Below the pieces are notes generated by a model that saw only the letters and a program-made list of their open reading frames with translations, did no database searches and was not told the origin of the DNA. Below, one piece after another: positions 48,099-57,904 of a stretch of DNA of 64,000 nt (position 1 is its first letter; each line of letters starts with the position of its first letter). The stretch spans positions 143,730-207,729 of the forward strand of contig NZ_FORY01000007.1 of NCBI RefSeq assembly GCF_900114135.1. Direction: 5' to 3'. The translations under genes were made by a program, and so were the position numbers. The stretch is from Celeribacter halophilus (lineage in GTDB: Bacteria > Pseudomonadota > Alphaproteobacteria > Rhodobacterales > Rhodobacteraceae).

Positions 48099-49148
48099 AT
48101 GAAACACAGTGACATCGCAGCGCCGCTTTTGAGGTGGTATGACGCACATGCGCGGGTTCTGCCGTGGCGTGTCTCGCCCGCAGAGCGCGCCGCAGGTGTG
48201 ATGCCCGATCCCTATCGGGTCTGGATGTCCGAGATCATGCTGCAACAAACCACTGTGGCCGCCGTGAAATCCTATTTCGAACGGTTCACCGCGCTCTGGC
48301 CCTGTGTAACGGATCTGGCCAATGCCGAGGATGACGAGGTCATGGGGGAATGGGCGGGGCTTGGATATTATGCGCGTGCACGGAACCTTCTGAAATGTGC
48401 GCGGGTCATTCGGGACAGCTATGACGGTCACTTCCCGCAAACCCGCGCCGAACTACAGAGCCTGCCGGGGATCGGGCCATATACCTCCGCCGCGATTGCT
48501 TCCATTGCGTTCAACCAGCCCGAAACCGTGGTGGATGGCAATGTCGAGCGGGTCGTGTCCCGCCTGTTTCGCATCGAAACCCCGCTGCCCGGTGCCAAGC
48601 CGGAACTCACGAAACTGGCCGAAACGCTCACGCCACAGGATCGCGCGGGCGATTATGCGCAGGCGATGATGGATTTGGGGGCGACCATTTGCACCCCGAA
48701 ATCACCGGATTGCGCCCCATGCCCCCTGACCGATAGCTGCGCGGCTCATGTGGTCGGGGATGCGGCCCGTTTTCCGCACAAGACACCGAAGAAACCGAAA
48801 CCCACCCGCCACGGCCATGCCTATGTCGCCCGCACGACACGCGGGGAATGGGTGCTGGAGAAACGTCCCGACAAGGGGCTTTTGGGCGGTATGTTGGGCT
48901 GGCCCGGCACGCATTGGGCGCAAGAACATGCCACCGAAGCCCCGTTCAACGCCGAATGGGACGAACTTGGCGACGTGCGCCATACCTTCACGCATTTCCA
49001 CCTCGTGCTGACGGTCCATGTCGCGGAAGGTGTGACAAATCCGCCCGATCACTACACATTGCGCGAAGAGAACGCATTTCGGCCCTCTGATTTGCCTACA
49101 GTCATGCGAAAGGCATTTGACCTTGCCCATGCAAAGCTGGAAATTTAA
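48099..49148 (+). CDS. mutY: A/G-specific adenine glycosylase
   Basis: A 349-residue DNA repair enzyme that removes A mispaired with 8-oxoguanine. The catalytic Glu is in 'EIMLQQTTV', the HhH-GPD region is 'LPGIGPYTSAAIASIAF', with Asp in 'TVVDGNVERVVSRLF'. The [4Fe-4S] loop is C-X6-C-X2-C-X5-C in 'CTPKSPDCAPCPLTDSC'. A Nudix-like C-terminal domain reads 8-oxoG. I start at ATG 48099; a TTG at 48087 is the alternative. Confidence 0.95.
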   Translation: MKHSDIAAPLLRWYDAHARVLPWRVSPAERAAGVMPDPYRVWMSEIMLQQTTVAAVKSYFERFTALWPCVTDLANAEDDEVMGEWAGLGYYARARNLLKCARVIRDSYDGHFPQTRAELQSLPGIGPYTSAAIASIAFNQPETVVDGNVERVVSRLFRIETPLPGAKPELTKLAETLTPQDRAGDYAQAMMDLGATICTPKSPDCAPCPLTDSCAAHVVGDAARFPHKTPKKPKPTRHGHAYVARTTRGEWVLEKRPDKGLLGGMLGWPGTHWAQEHATEAPFNAEWDELGDVRHTFTHFHLVLTVHVAEGVTNPPDHYTLREENAFRPSDLPTVMRKAFDLAHAKLEI

Positions 49149-49184
49149 TCCGAAACGCGCAGGCCTCTGCGGGAGTTTGATCCA

Positions 49185-50324
49185 ATGAATATGGCCCAAA
49201 TCAGTTTTCGAAACGCGATGCCCTTCTGGCTGTCGCTCACGGTTGTTCCCTTTATCTGGCTCGGTGCCATTGTCGGGGGATGGACGGTGATCATCGTGCC
49301 GCTTTACGCGTGGTATATGTTCGGCTTCCTCGACGGTATTCTGGGGCTCAACACCGACAATCCGGACCCGAATACTGAGGAGCGCGAGCTGTTCTGGTAT
49401 CGGGCGATCACGATCATCTGGTTTCCGGTGCAGTTTGTGAACATCTTCGGCCTGATCTGGTTCGTGACCCACACAGATCACCTGTCCACACTGGAAACCA
49501 TCGTGGTGTTTTTCGGGCTGGGCGTGTCCTCCGGCACCACGGGCATGGTCTATGCCCACGAGCTTTGCCACCAGCGCAACAACATGGAGCGCTGGCTGGG
49601 GGATTTGCTTTTGGCCTCCGTGCTTTACTCGCATTTTCGCACCGAACATCTGTTGGTGCATCACAAACATGTCGGCACGCGGCGCGATGCGGTGACGGCG
49701 CTCTATAACGAAGGATTCCACCACTATTTCCTCCGCGTCCTGCGCGAATGTCCCCGTTCGGCATGGGAGGCGGAAAAGGCCATGCTGGCGCGCAAGGGGC
49801 TATCGCCGTGGAACCCGCGCAACCCGCATTTCCGCTACTGGACCCTGCAAATCCTGATGCTCATTCTCGCCACGCTGCTTGGCGGTGTGCCGGGGCTGTT
49901 GCTCTTTATGTGGCAGGCCATCGTTGCCATCTGGCAACTGGAACTGACCAACTATGTCGAGCACTACGGCCTGACCCGCCGGCATCTGGGCAATGGCAAA
50001 TACGAACACGTCAAACCGCACCATAGCTGGAATGCGGCGCATATGGCGACGAACTGGTTGCTGATCAATCTGCAACGCCATTCCGACCACCACTACAAAC
50101 CCGACCGGCGCTTTCCGCTTTTGCAGAATTATGACGAATCCGAAGCGCCGCAACTGCCCTATGGCTATACGCTCATGGGGGTGGCTGCGATGATCCCTCC
50201 GGTGTGGCGGCGGATGATGAATCCGAGGGTCAAGGCATGGCGCAAACAGCATTATCCCGACCTTGCCACCTTTGAGGATTGGGAACCTTACAAGAACGGC
50301 ACCAACCCGCTTCCCCGTCTTTAA
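49185..50324 (+). CDS. alkB: AlkB-type alkane 1-monooxygenase (membrane fatty-acid-desaturase fold)
   Basis: A 379-residue integral membrane non-heme diiron enzyme. It has about six hydrophobic segments and the AlkB His boxes: 'YAHELCHQRNNMERWLGD', 'EHLLVHHKHVGTRRDAV', 'NYVEHYGLTRR' and 'LQRHSDHHYKPDRRFP'. It would hydroxylate terminal carbons of medium-chain alkanes using rubredoxin. No rubredoxin, rubredoxin reductase or alcohol dehydrogenase gene is adjacent. The first His box has Cys where most copies have Gly (HELCHQ), so the substrate range may differ. Start: ATG 49185, or 49191. Confidence 0.9.
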   Translation: MNMAQISFRNAMPFWLSLTVVPFIWLGAIVGGWTVIIVPLYAWYMFGFLDGILGLNTDNPDPNTEERELFWYRAITIIWFPVQFVNIFGLIWFVTHTDHLSTLETIVVFFGLGVSSGTTGMVYAHELCHQRNNMERWLGDLLLASVLYSHFRTEHLLVHHKHVGTRRDAVTALYNEGFHHYFLRVLRECPRSAWEAEKAMLARKGLSPWNPRNPHFRYWTLQILMLILATLLGGVPGLLLFMWQAIVAIWQLELTNYVEHYGLTRRHLGNGKYEHVKPHHSWNAAHMATNWLLINLQRHSDHHYKPDRRFPLLQNYDESEAPQLPYGYTLMGVAAMIPPVWRRMMNPRVKAWRKQHYPDLATFEDWEPYKNGTNPLPRL

Positions 50325-50345
50325 GAGCCAAGTCTTTAAGGCCAA

Positions 50346-50375
50346 AAAAGAGCCCCGCTGATGAAACAGCGGGGC
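50346..50375 (-). terminator. rho-independent terminator downstream of ccrM
   Basis: Read on the minus strand, a perfect 9-bp stem (GCCCCGCTG / CAGCGGGGC) with a six-base loop is followed by TCTTTTTT. It lies 135 bp after the ccrM stop and 21 bp after the end of the convergent alkB, so it may serve both. Confidence 0.8.
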
Positions 50376-50442
50376 CAAGGTGGTGCCGCGTAGTCAGGTC
50401 GCAGGCACCAGGCGGTAACTTTGTATTTTGTGTAATATCTGC

Positions 50443-50486
50443 CGTCGGAAATGCGTCGGACAAGTGTCGGACATCTGTCTGGCACT
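50443..50486 (+). repeat. array of four 11-bp direct repeats (TGTCGGAC-based), array B
   Basis: Head-to-tail 11-bp units start CGTCGGAAATG, CGTCGGACAAG, TGTCGGACATC and TGTCTGGCACT. They match array A (27438-27470) in unit length, core and last-unit variation (GGCAC), and again lie between convergent gene ends. Confidence 0.75.
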
Positions 50487-50510
50487 TGCCCGCTCGGGCC
50501 CTATGACCCG

Positions 50511-51726
<1,216 letters not shown>

Positions 51727-51728
<2 letters not shown>

Positions 51729-52365
51729 AGTCACTTAACTTTTTATCTTGATACAAGATGTTGTGTATAGGTTTGAAGGAACGTCTATGGTGTGGGGTCA
51801 CACCAAAATCTCGGAGTCCCTCCAGATGCAGTTTGGTGCCGTAACCTGCGTTTTTCTCCCAACCATATCCCGGATACTGTTGCGCCAAATCCACCATCAG
51901 CCGATCACGCCAGATTTTCGCAACAATCGAAGCAGCCGAAATCGACACCGAACGGGCATCGCCTTTGACAATCGCCTCGGCATCCAGCCCGAACGCAGGG
52001 GGCACCTTATTGCCATCGACCAGCACATAATCTGCGCCCCCCTTGAGCCCTGCCACGGCACGTTCCATCGCGCGCAGACTCGCCTGAAGAATATTGATCT
52101 CGTCAATTTCCTCGACCGAGCAGGAAGCAATGGAAACATCGGCTCTGGCGCAAATCTCGTCATAAAGCCCTTCACGCCGTTTGGCACTCAGAGCCTTGGA
52201 ATCATTGAGACCTGCGGGAATGTCGTCAGGATCAAGCCAGACTGCCGCCGCCACCACGGGACCGGCCAAGGGACCACGGCCAACCTCGTCCACGCCGACG
52301 ATACGGGTGTAACCACGCCGCGCGGCGGCTTCTTCGAAACTGTAATCGGGGACTGTTTTTACCAT
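51727..52365 (-). CDS. rnhB: ribonuclease HII
   Basis: A 212-residue enzyme that cuts RNA in RNA-DNA hybrids and at single ribonucleotides. 'VGVDEVGRGPLAGPVVAAAV' has the first Asp-Glu pair, 'DSKALSAKRR' and 'YVLVDGNKVPP' the next acidic site, and 'SAASIVAKIWRD' the last conserved block. Start at ATG 52365 with AAGGG upstream, not at the longer 52446. It is upstream of ccrM on the same strand. Confidence 0.95.
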
Positions 52366-52400
52366 GCCCTTGTGAAGCCCATCACGCCCCGTTGCGCAAG

Positions 52401-52429
52401 AAAAAAGCGGGAGGGACCAGCCCTCCCGC
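52401..52429 (-). terminator. rho-independent terminator of the 52496-52933 gene
   Basis: On the minus strand, a perfect 9-bp stem (GCGGGAGGG / CCCTCCCGC) with a five-base loop is followed by TTTTTT. It lies 67 bp beyond the gene and 36 bp before rnhB. Confidence 0.9.
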
Positions 52430-52495
52430 AAGGTGACGCGACACATGGGGACACGAAATCGCGTATCTGCTCGATTTGATATTCAGGCTGTCCGC

Positions 52496-52933
52496 TTAGT
52501 GGCGGACGCTGTAGCCGAAATTGCTCAGGCACCCGACATCATAGGCGTCTTTCTTGCCCTGACGTGTATTGACGCGGGTCTCACAGGCACGCGGCAGCTG
52601 CGAGGTTTTGACCTTGTGGCCTTTCTGGCTCTTCAAACAATTTTCCATCGCCACCAGACGATGCTTGCCACCATTGCCTGCGCTCATCACGCATTGGTTC
52701 GGGATTTGAACACTGTGGCGCACAGGCGCGGGCCGTTTGCCGGGATGCGGATTGGAGACGGTCACTTTCGAGTCGTTTTTGTCGTCCAGCGCCTTGCCGA
52801 TCACAAAGAGAGTCAAAAGCCCGCCCAGCACCAGAGCAGTCTCCTTTTCCCCTGCGCGGGCCGGAGCGGCGGCGAAGCCTGCGGTGGCGATGGAGAGCGC
52901 GAGAAGCCCTGCGGTAAATCTGGTCAGTTTCAT
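52496..52933 (-). CDS. small exported protein of unknown function
   Basis: A 145-residue protein that I do not recognise. The signal peptide has 'LLALSIATAGFAAAPARAG', with likely cleavage after 'ARA'. A short hydrophobic helix ('LVLGGLLTLFVIGKAL') follows, then a Lys/Asn-rich tail with four Cys ('NQCVMSAG', 'ENCLKS', 'RACETR', 'VGCLS'), probably two disulfides. I start at ATG 52933, preceded by AAAGGA. It has its own terminator and is divergent from the next pair. Confidence 0.72.
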   Translation of the reverse strand: MKLTRFTAGLLALSIATAGFAAAPARAGEKETALVLGGLLTLFVIGKALDDKNDSKVTVSNPHPGKRPAPVRHSVQIPNQCVMSAGNGGKHRLVAMENCLKSQKGHKVKTSQLPRACETRVNTRQGKKDAYDVGCLSNFGYSVRH

Positions 52934-53104
52934 CGGTCGTCCTTTCGAATCCTGTAGCCCGGTTGTTGCGGGCGATGAGGTGATGGGACTGTGATGGCCT
53001 GTATCGCGAAAATCGCTCAATAACAGCTAAATGTCATCGGATAACAACCGCGAAAACCGGCTTTGCTATTGAATAACATCTTTGAAACTCACAAGATCGC
53101 GTTC

Positions 53105-53392
53105 ATGAAAAAACTCGTTCTCCCCCTGATCTTTGCGCTTGCCACCCTTCCGGGTCTGGCCGATGCGGCCTGTTACGCAAGCTACAAAGCCAAACGTGAC
53201 AATCCGCTGAAACTGCATTTCGGTGTGGCCGAAGTGAGTGACAGCCAATGCACGAAAGCCGCCGCGGCAAAGGCGCTTTCCCCCCGTCTCGAAAAAGCGG
53301 GCTGGCATCTTTTGTCCATCGTCGCGATGATCCCGAAAGACAAACTGGGCGAGGTTAAAGCTGATGCTGGCGACTATTTCCTCCGATACTGA
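53105..53392 (+). CDS. small exported protein of unknown function
   Basis: A 95-residue protein: signal peptide residues 1-20 ('LIFALATLPGLADA'), then a mature part of about 75 residues with two Cys ('ACYASYKAK', 'DSQCTKAA') that may form a disulfide, and a C-terminal 'GDYFLRY'. No family recognised. Its end overlaps the next gene by 29 bp, so the two are probably co-expressed. Confidence 0.7.
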   Translation: MKKLVLPLIFALATLPGLADAACYASYKAKRDNPLKLHFGVAEVSDSQCTKAAAAKALSPRLEKAGWHLLSIVAMIPKDKLGEVKADAGDYFLRY

Positions 53393-54062
53393 CAGCCGCA
53401 AGGTATCACGGGTAGCGATCTACGGGATTGTGGCGATTGTCGCGATCCTGCTGGTGGCCGCCGTTTTGCTGTTTTTGAACCTGCCGGATGCCAACGCCTT
53501 CAATGCGCGGGTCGAGCGGATCTTTGTCGAAAACGATTTAAGGACGCGGGCGGAGATCAAACTTCTGGAGATTCTCGCCCAGTCGGGCACCTCCTTTTCC
53601 GATGTGCTCACCTCATATCGGATGGTGATTTTCGTGCTGCTGATCTTCTCCACGGCTCTGCTGATTGCGGCGCTGGTGTTTCTTGTGATGATCGTCGCGT
53701 TGAGCCGCCGGATGAGCGAGATCGAGAAACGCGGGATCGAAGTGTCGTCTCTGTTGATTTCCAGAGCGGAGAACACCGTCTATCTGAACAACATGGAATT
53801 CAAACTGACCCCTGCCGCCATCGAGACGCTTTCGGTGCTCGCGGAGGCACGGCTTGATGATGATGTGCTTTCAGGCGCGGAGATTGAGGCGGTGATTTCC
53901 GGTCGCAAGGAATCGGATTGCGACGAGGCCGCAGGGGCCACCCGCATCAAACGCCTGCGCGACACGCTGGGCAACCAGATGGTGAGCGAGCTTCTGGTGA
54001 AAAACATCGCGCGCAAGGGCTATATGCTCTCCTGCCCGCGGGACGTTATCAAGATGGTCTGA
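53364..54062 (+). CDS. membrane-anchored protein with C-terminal winged-helix (OmpR-like) domain
   Basis: A 232-residue protein with two membrane helices (about residues 18-40 and 88-113) and a cytoplasmic C-terminal region. Residues 145-230 look like an OmpR/ToxR-type winged helix: 'FKLTPAAIETLSVLAEAR', then 'ATRIKRLRDTLG' and 'LLVKNIARKGYMLSC'. There is no receiver domain. This would be a one-component membrane regulator with the sensor in the periplasmic loop (about residues 41-87), arranged opposite to ToxR. Start at 53364 has GAGG nine bases upstream. The target genes are unknown. Confidence 0.75.
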   Translation: MLATISSDTDSRKVSRVAIYGIVAIVAILLVAAVLLFLNLPDANAFNARVERIFVENDLRTRAEIKLLEILAQSGTSFSDVLTSYRMVIFVLLIFSTALLIAALVFLVMIVALSRRMSEIEKRGIEVSSLLISRAENTVYLNNMEFKLTPAAIETLSVLAEARLDDDVLSGAEIEAVISGRKESDCDEAAGATRIKRLRDTLGNQMVSELLVKNIARKGYMLSCPRDVIKMV

Positions 54063-54179
54063 GACGCGGGTCTGGCGCAATCCCCCTGTGTCTCTCCCTT
54101 TGCGACACAAGGTCATTGCGACCGGCTTTCGCGCTCTCGGGGCTTGCCTGATCTCGCACACAGGCGTATCGAACACGGC

Positions 54180-55085
54180 ATGTTTACAGTCTGCGCTCTC
54201 TATCACTTCACCCGCTTCGAAGACCCCGCTGCTCTGCGCGAGGGTCTGTTGGATCTTTGTCTGTCCGAAGGGATCACCGGATCGCTGCTTTTGGCGAAAG
54301 AGGGGATCAACGGCACCGTGGCCGGTCCGACGCCCGCCGCGATTGACCGGCTGGTGGCGCATATCCGCACGCTGCCGGGATGTGCCGACTTCGAATACAA
54401 ACTCTCGACCGCGCAGGACCAGCCGTTCCTGCGGATGAAAGTGCGACTCAAGAAAGAGATCGTCACCATGGGGCAACCGGATGTCGACCCGAAAGCACGG
54501 GTCGGACATTATTGCACCCCCGAAGAATGGAACGAACTGATCTCCTCGGATGATGTGGCCGTGATCGACACGCGCAACGATTACGAGGTCCAGATCGGCA
54601 CGTTCAAGGACGCTATCGACCCGCAGACCAAGACCTTTCGCGAATTCCCGCAATGGTGGGAAGAGAACAAGGACCGGTTCCACAACAAACGGATCGCCAT
54701 GTTCTGCACCGGCGGCATCCGCTGCGAGAAATCGACGAATTACCTGTTGGGCCAAGGGATCGACGAGGTCTATCACCTCAAGGGCGGCATCCTGAAATAT
54801 CTCGAAGAGGTGCCCGAGGAAAAGAGCCTTTGGGAAGGGGACTGTTTCGTCTTCGACCAGCGGGTGTCAATCGGACACGGGTTGGCCGAAGGGCCGCATG
54901 AACTGTGCCACGCCTGCCGCCGCCCGATTCTTCCCGAAGACAAAAAACGCCCCGAATATGAAGAAGGCGTGTCCTGTCACCAGTGTTTCCACGAGACCGA
55001 CGAGGATCGCAAAGAGCGGTTCCGCGAGCGCCAGAAACAGATCACACTGGCCCGCGCACGCGGAGAGCGGCATATCGGCGGCTGA
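54180..55085 (+). CDS. trhO: tRNA uridine(34) hydroxylase TrhO (rhodanese family)
   Basis: A 301-residue protein of the YceA/TrhO family, which makes 5-hydroxyuridine at tRNA position 34. It has the N-terminal acylphosphatase-like region, then a rhodanese domain with 'VIDTRNDYEVQIGTF' and the active loop 'MFCTGGIRCEKST'. A C-terminal zinc-ribbon-like part has 'CHACRRPI' and 'CHQCFHE'. Start at ATG 54180; the longer frame to 54144 is possible. Confidence 0.93.
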   Translation: MFTVCALYHFTRFEDPAALREGLLDLCLSEGITGSLLLAKEGINGTVAGPTPAAIDRLVAHIRTLPGCADFEYKLSTAQDQPFLRMKVRLKKEIVTMGQPDVDPKARVGHYCTPEEWNELISSDDVAVIDTRNDYEVQIGTFKDAIDPQTKTFREFPQWWEENKDRFHNKRIAMFCTGGIRCEKSTNYLLGQGIDEVYHLKGGILKYLEEVPEEKSLWEGDCFVFDQRVSIGHGLAEGPHELCHACRRPILPEDKKRPEYEEGVSCHQCFHETDEDRKERFRERQKQITLARARGERHIGG

Positions 55086-55174
55086 TCTGCGCGTTTCGGG
55101 GATGTCTCAAGGTTTTGTTAACCAAATTCGTCTTTAATGGGCCCCGAACGTTTTAGCGGTGGGGCCAGAGACAT

Positions 55175-55918
55175 ATGCGACAACCTCCTTTGGTGTCCGT
55201 CATCATTCCGGCACATAATGCGGCGGAGTTTCTTGCCCGCGCGGTGCACTCGGTGCAGGCTCAGAGCATGGCCGATTGGGAAGCTTTGATCATCGACGAC
55301 GCCTCCGAGGACGACACCCGCGCCCTCGCCTCACAGTATCAAACCCAAGACCCCCGCATCCACGCCCTCTCCCATGCGCAGAACCGGGGCGCGGCAGCGG
55401 CGCGCAATACGGGGATCGACGCGGCGCAGGGGCGCTACATCGCCTTTCTCGACAGTGACGACAGCTGGTTGCCGGACAAGCTGGCGCAACAACTTGCCTT
55501 GGTCAGGGAAACCGGCGCGGCCCTGTGCTACGGGGCGTTCTGGCGGGATCGGGGCGCGCGCAAGCGGCTGGTCAAACCGCCGCCCCGCCTCGACAGGGCG
55601 CAGCTTTTGCGCGGCAATGCGATTGGCTGTCTGACGGCGATGTATGATCGGGCGCAACTGGGGCGGCGCTATTTTCCGGATATGGCGCTGAGACAGGATT
55701 GGGCGCTCTGGCTCGACATTCTCAAAGAAACCGGTTTTGCCGTGGGCGTGACCGAGCCGGTGGCCACCTATCATGCGCGCGCGGGGTCTCTGTCATCGAA
55801 CAAATGGAAAGCCCTCGCCGCCAACTGGCGGTTTTATCGGGATGTCGAAAGGATCGGGGCACCCAAAGCCACATGGCTTTTGGGAGAAAGCAGCCTGCGG
55901 CGCGTGTTGCGGGGATGA
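55175..55918 (+). CDS. family 2 glycosyltransferase
   Basis: A 247-residue GT-A transferase. 'VSVIIPAHNAAEFLARAVHS' is the NDP-binding start, 'IDDASEDDT' the first acidic site and 'AFLDSDDSWLPDKL' the DxD-like metal site. No membrane helix. Sugar unknown. Its stop overlaps the next gene (ATGA). Its place beside the nonulosonate genes suggests a role in the same surface glycan, but that is inference. Confidence 0.9.
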   Translation: MRQPPLVSVIIPAHNAAEFLARAVHSVQAQSMADWEALIIDDASEDDTRALASQYQTQDPRIHALSHAQNRGAAAARNTGIDAAQGRYIAFLDSDDSWLPDKLAQQLALVRETGAALCYGAFWRDRGARKRLVKPPPRLDRAQLLRGNAIGCLTAMYDRAQLGRRYFPDMALRQDWALWLDILKETGFAVGVTEPVATYHARAGSLSSNKWKALAANWRFYRDVERIGAPKATWLLGESSLRRVLRG

Positions 55919-56721
55919 TCTGGTCCAACGCAGACATCACCGTGGCCATTTCGACCATCGGGACCGGAATTGAGCGGCTGCGCCTGCCCGAAGCCCGTGC
56001 AGGTCTCACCTATCTGATCCTCGTGCAACAGCCCCCGTCGCAGATCGCAACGCCCGAGGTGAAACGGGCGGATGTGCGGGTGGAGACGCTGCCCTCTGTC
56101 GGTCTCTCCCACAGTCGCAATGCGGCGATTGACCTGTGCGAGACGCCGTTTCTGCTCTTTGCCGATGATGATATGGATTTGAACCCGAAGGGCATTTCCG
56201 CGCTTGCTGTCCATTTGGAACAGGACACGGAGCTCGCCCTCGCCGCCGGTTGGCGCGATACGGCGTTTCATGCCTACCGCCGGAGCAAGCAGCGACATGC
56301 GTTAACACTGTTCAATTCCGGCCGCGTCTGTGCGCCGGAATTCATGGTGCGGGTGGACAAGGTCAAGCAGAGCAATCTGCACTTTGACACCGGTTTCGGA
56401 GTCGGCGCACCGCAGCCGACGGGGGAAGATTATATTTTTGTCACCGACCTTTTAAAACGCGGGCTGAAAGCACAGTCCTTTCCGATCAAAACAGGCCATC
56501 ATATCGGCGACAGCACTGGCCAGATCTGGCAGGATGCGACGCTCGTGCACGCACGCCGCGCCGTGTTGTCGCGCGTCTTCGGCCCTCGCGCGCCGCTGAT
56601 CGCCTGTGCCTATGCCCTGCGCCACTACCGCAAGTTCAGCGGCCCCGACGCAGCTTTCGCCTTTTGCTGTGACAAGCTGGGACCGACGACCTCCCACGAC
56701 AGGTCGGAAGAGTGCAGATAG
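55915..56721 (+). CDS. GT2-like glycosyltransferase, divergent
   Basis: A 268-residue protein with a GT-A-like pattern: 'ITVAISTIGTGIERL', 'GLSHSRNAAIDL' and a DxD-like site 'LLFADDDMDLNPKG' (about residue 85), then 'GVGAPQPTGEDYIFV'. ATG 55915 overlaps the upstream transferase by 4 bp. Its last 97 bp overlap the end of the convergent AGE-family gene, an unusually long overlap. Substrate unknown. Confidence 0.8.
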   Translation: MIWSNADITVAISTIGTGIERLRLPEARAGLTYLILVQQPPSQIATPEVKRADVRVETLPSVGLSHSRNAAIDLCETPFLLFADDDMDLNPKGISALAVHLEQDTELALAAGWRDTAFHAYRRSKQRHALTLFNSGRVCAPEFMVRVDKVKQSNLHFDTGFGVGAPQPTGEDYIFVTDLLKRGLKAQSFPIKTGHHIGDSTGQIWQDATLVHARRAVLSRVFGPRAPLIACAYALRHYRKFSGPDAAFAFCCDKLGPTTSHDRSEECR

Positions 56722-57800
56722 GCCTCCAGCGCAACCACGATGTGATAATAGCTCGACGCCGGCATGTGATTTGAGACCACATCTCCTGTATGCATCCGCA
56801 ATGTGTCATACCACCCGCCGTTCATCGGGGGAGACAGGTAATCCGCAATAAACCGCGCCAGAATATCGTCAGGGGTGAATGTCTCGGGCAAGGCATAGCC
56901 TTTGCGCGACAGGACCAAAGCCGCTTTGAGCAGTTCGGTTTGCGGCCACAAGCGACGGGTGTCAGACATCGGCACGCAGGTGTCCGGCAGGAACCCGCGC
57001 TGGTCGCATGTCCCCGCCGCCCGCAAGAACATTTTCTCCAGATCAACACCGTGGGGCTGGCCGGTCACTGTTTCATAGTGGTCCAGAAGATAGATCCATT
57101 CGGCCCCATGCCCCGGCTCGATCTGCTGCGCACCATCGCGATATGGCGTCCAGTCCGCCGCGAAGAACTCCAAAACATCGCCCTCGGAAGTCAGGAAATG
57201 CGTCTGGAACAGGGACAGACACTCCTGCGCCATTTTCAGAAAACGCAGTTCTTGCGTGACGCGGTAGGTTTCGGTTGCCGCCTCGAACAGGTGCATATGC
57301 GGGTTTTGGCGGCGCGGTAGCGGGTGGTCCGCCGCCTCGTGCCACCCCTGATCCGCCTTCAAGGACGCAAGCTGCCGCTCCACCCACGCCAATTCCGTAG
57401 ACATATCCCGCCCCGAGTCGATCAGCGCCGAAACAGCCAACAGGACAAAGGCCAGATCATACAGATCGTGTTTGACCTGCGCGATTGAGAGGTCCGGATT
57501 GAGCGTGGCGACCAGATGACCGGTCTGCGCGCACACGCCCCGCGTCAGAGCGGTCTGAAACAGGTCATAAGCGGCAGTCAGAAGTGTCGGATCACTCCTT
57601 TGCTTTGCGAGCCGCGCGAAACAATAGGATTGTCGGAACTGGACGCGGATGCGGCGCTGTAGATTCGGCAAAGGGTCCCCGTGAATCGATAGCGCCTCCC
57701 ACGACAGGCCGCTTTTCGGATCCATACCTGTTGCCCGCCAAAGGTCAGCGGAGGTGTTGTAAAGCCAGTTTTCTACCCAATCCTGCCAGAGCATTCTCAA
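56625..57800 (-). CDS. AGE-family (N-acylglucosamine 2-epimerase-like) epimerase/isomerase
   Basis: A 391-residue alpha/alpha-barrel enzyme. Family motifs: 'RRQNPHMHLFEAATETY', 'IEPGHGAEWIYLLDHY' and 'RRLWPQTELLKAALV', which hold the catalytic His residues. Members interconvert GlcNAc/ManNAc, glucose/mannose or related sugars. Its place after a GT42-like transferase and a CMP-nonulosonate synthetase points to making ManNAc or mannose for a nonulosonic acid, but substrate is not proven. Start: 57800, or ATG 57794. Confidence 0.85.
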   Translation of the reverse strand: MRMLWQDWVENWLYNTSADLWRATGMDPKSGLSWEALSIHGDPLPNLQRRIRVQFRQSYCFARLAKQRSDPTLLTAAYDLFQTALTRGVCAQTGHLVATLNPDLSIAQVKHDLYDLAFVLLAVSALIDSGRDMSTELAWVERQLASLKADQGWHEAADHPLPRRQNPHMHLFEAATETYRVTQELRFLKMAQECLSLFQTHFLTSEGDVLEFFAADWTPYRDGAQQIEPGHGAEWIYLLDHYETVTGQPHGVDLEKMFLRAAGTCDQRGFLPDTCVPMSDTRRLWPQTELLKAALVLSRKGYALPETFTPDDILARFIADYLSPPMNGGWYDTLRMHTGDVVSNHMPASSYYHIVVALEAYLHSSDLSWEVVGPSLSQQKAKAASGPLNLR

Positions 57801-57904
57801 CCTCTTTTACTCAAATGTTTTGCGAAAACCCTGCGCTGCATCACGGCGGCAAATAACGTGCAACGCATTGATCCGAAGGGGCCACATCCGGATGGTGCCC
57901 CAAA

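Noticed and set aside
50381-50411. Inverted GGTGCC/GGCACC as a tRNA or second terminator
   Set aside because: No cloverleaf can be drawn, the loop is long and there is no U-run on either side.
27438-50486. The two 11-bp repeat arrays as a CRISPR
   Set aside because: Units abut with no spacers and are too short; no cas gene is in the window.
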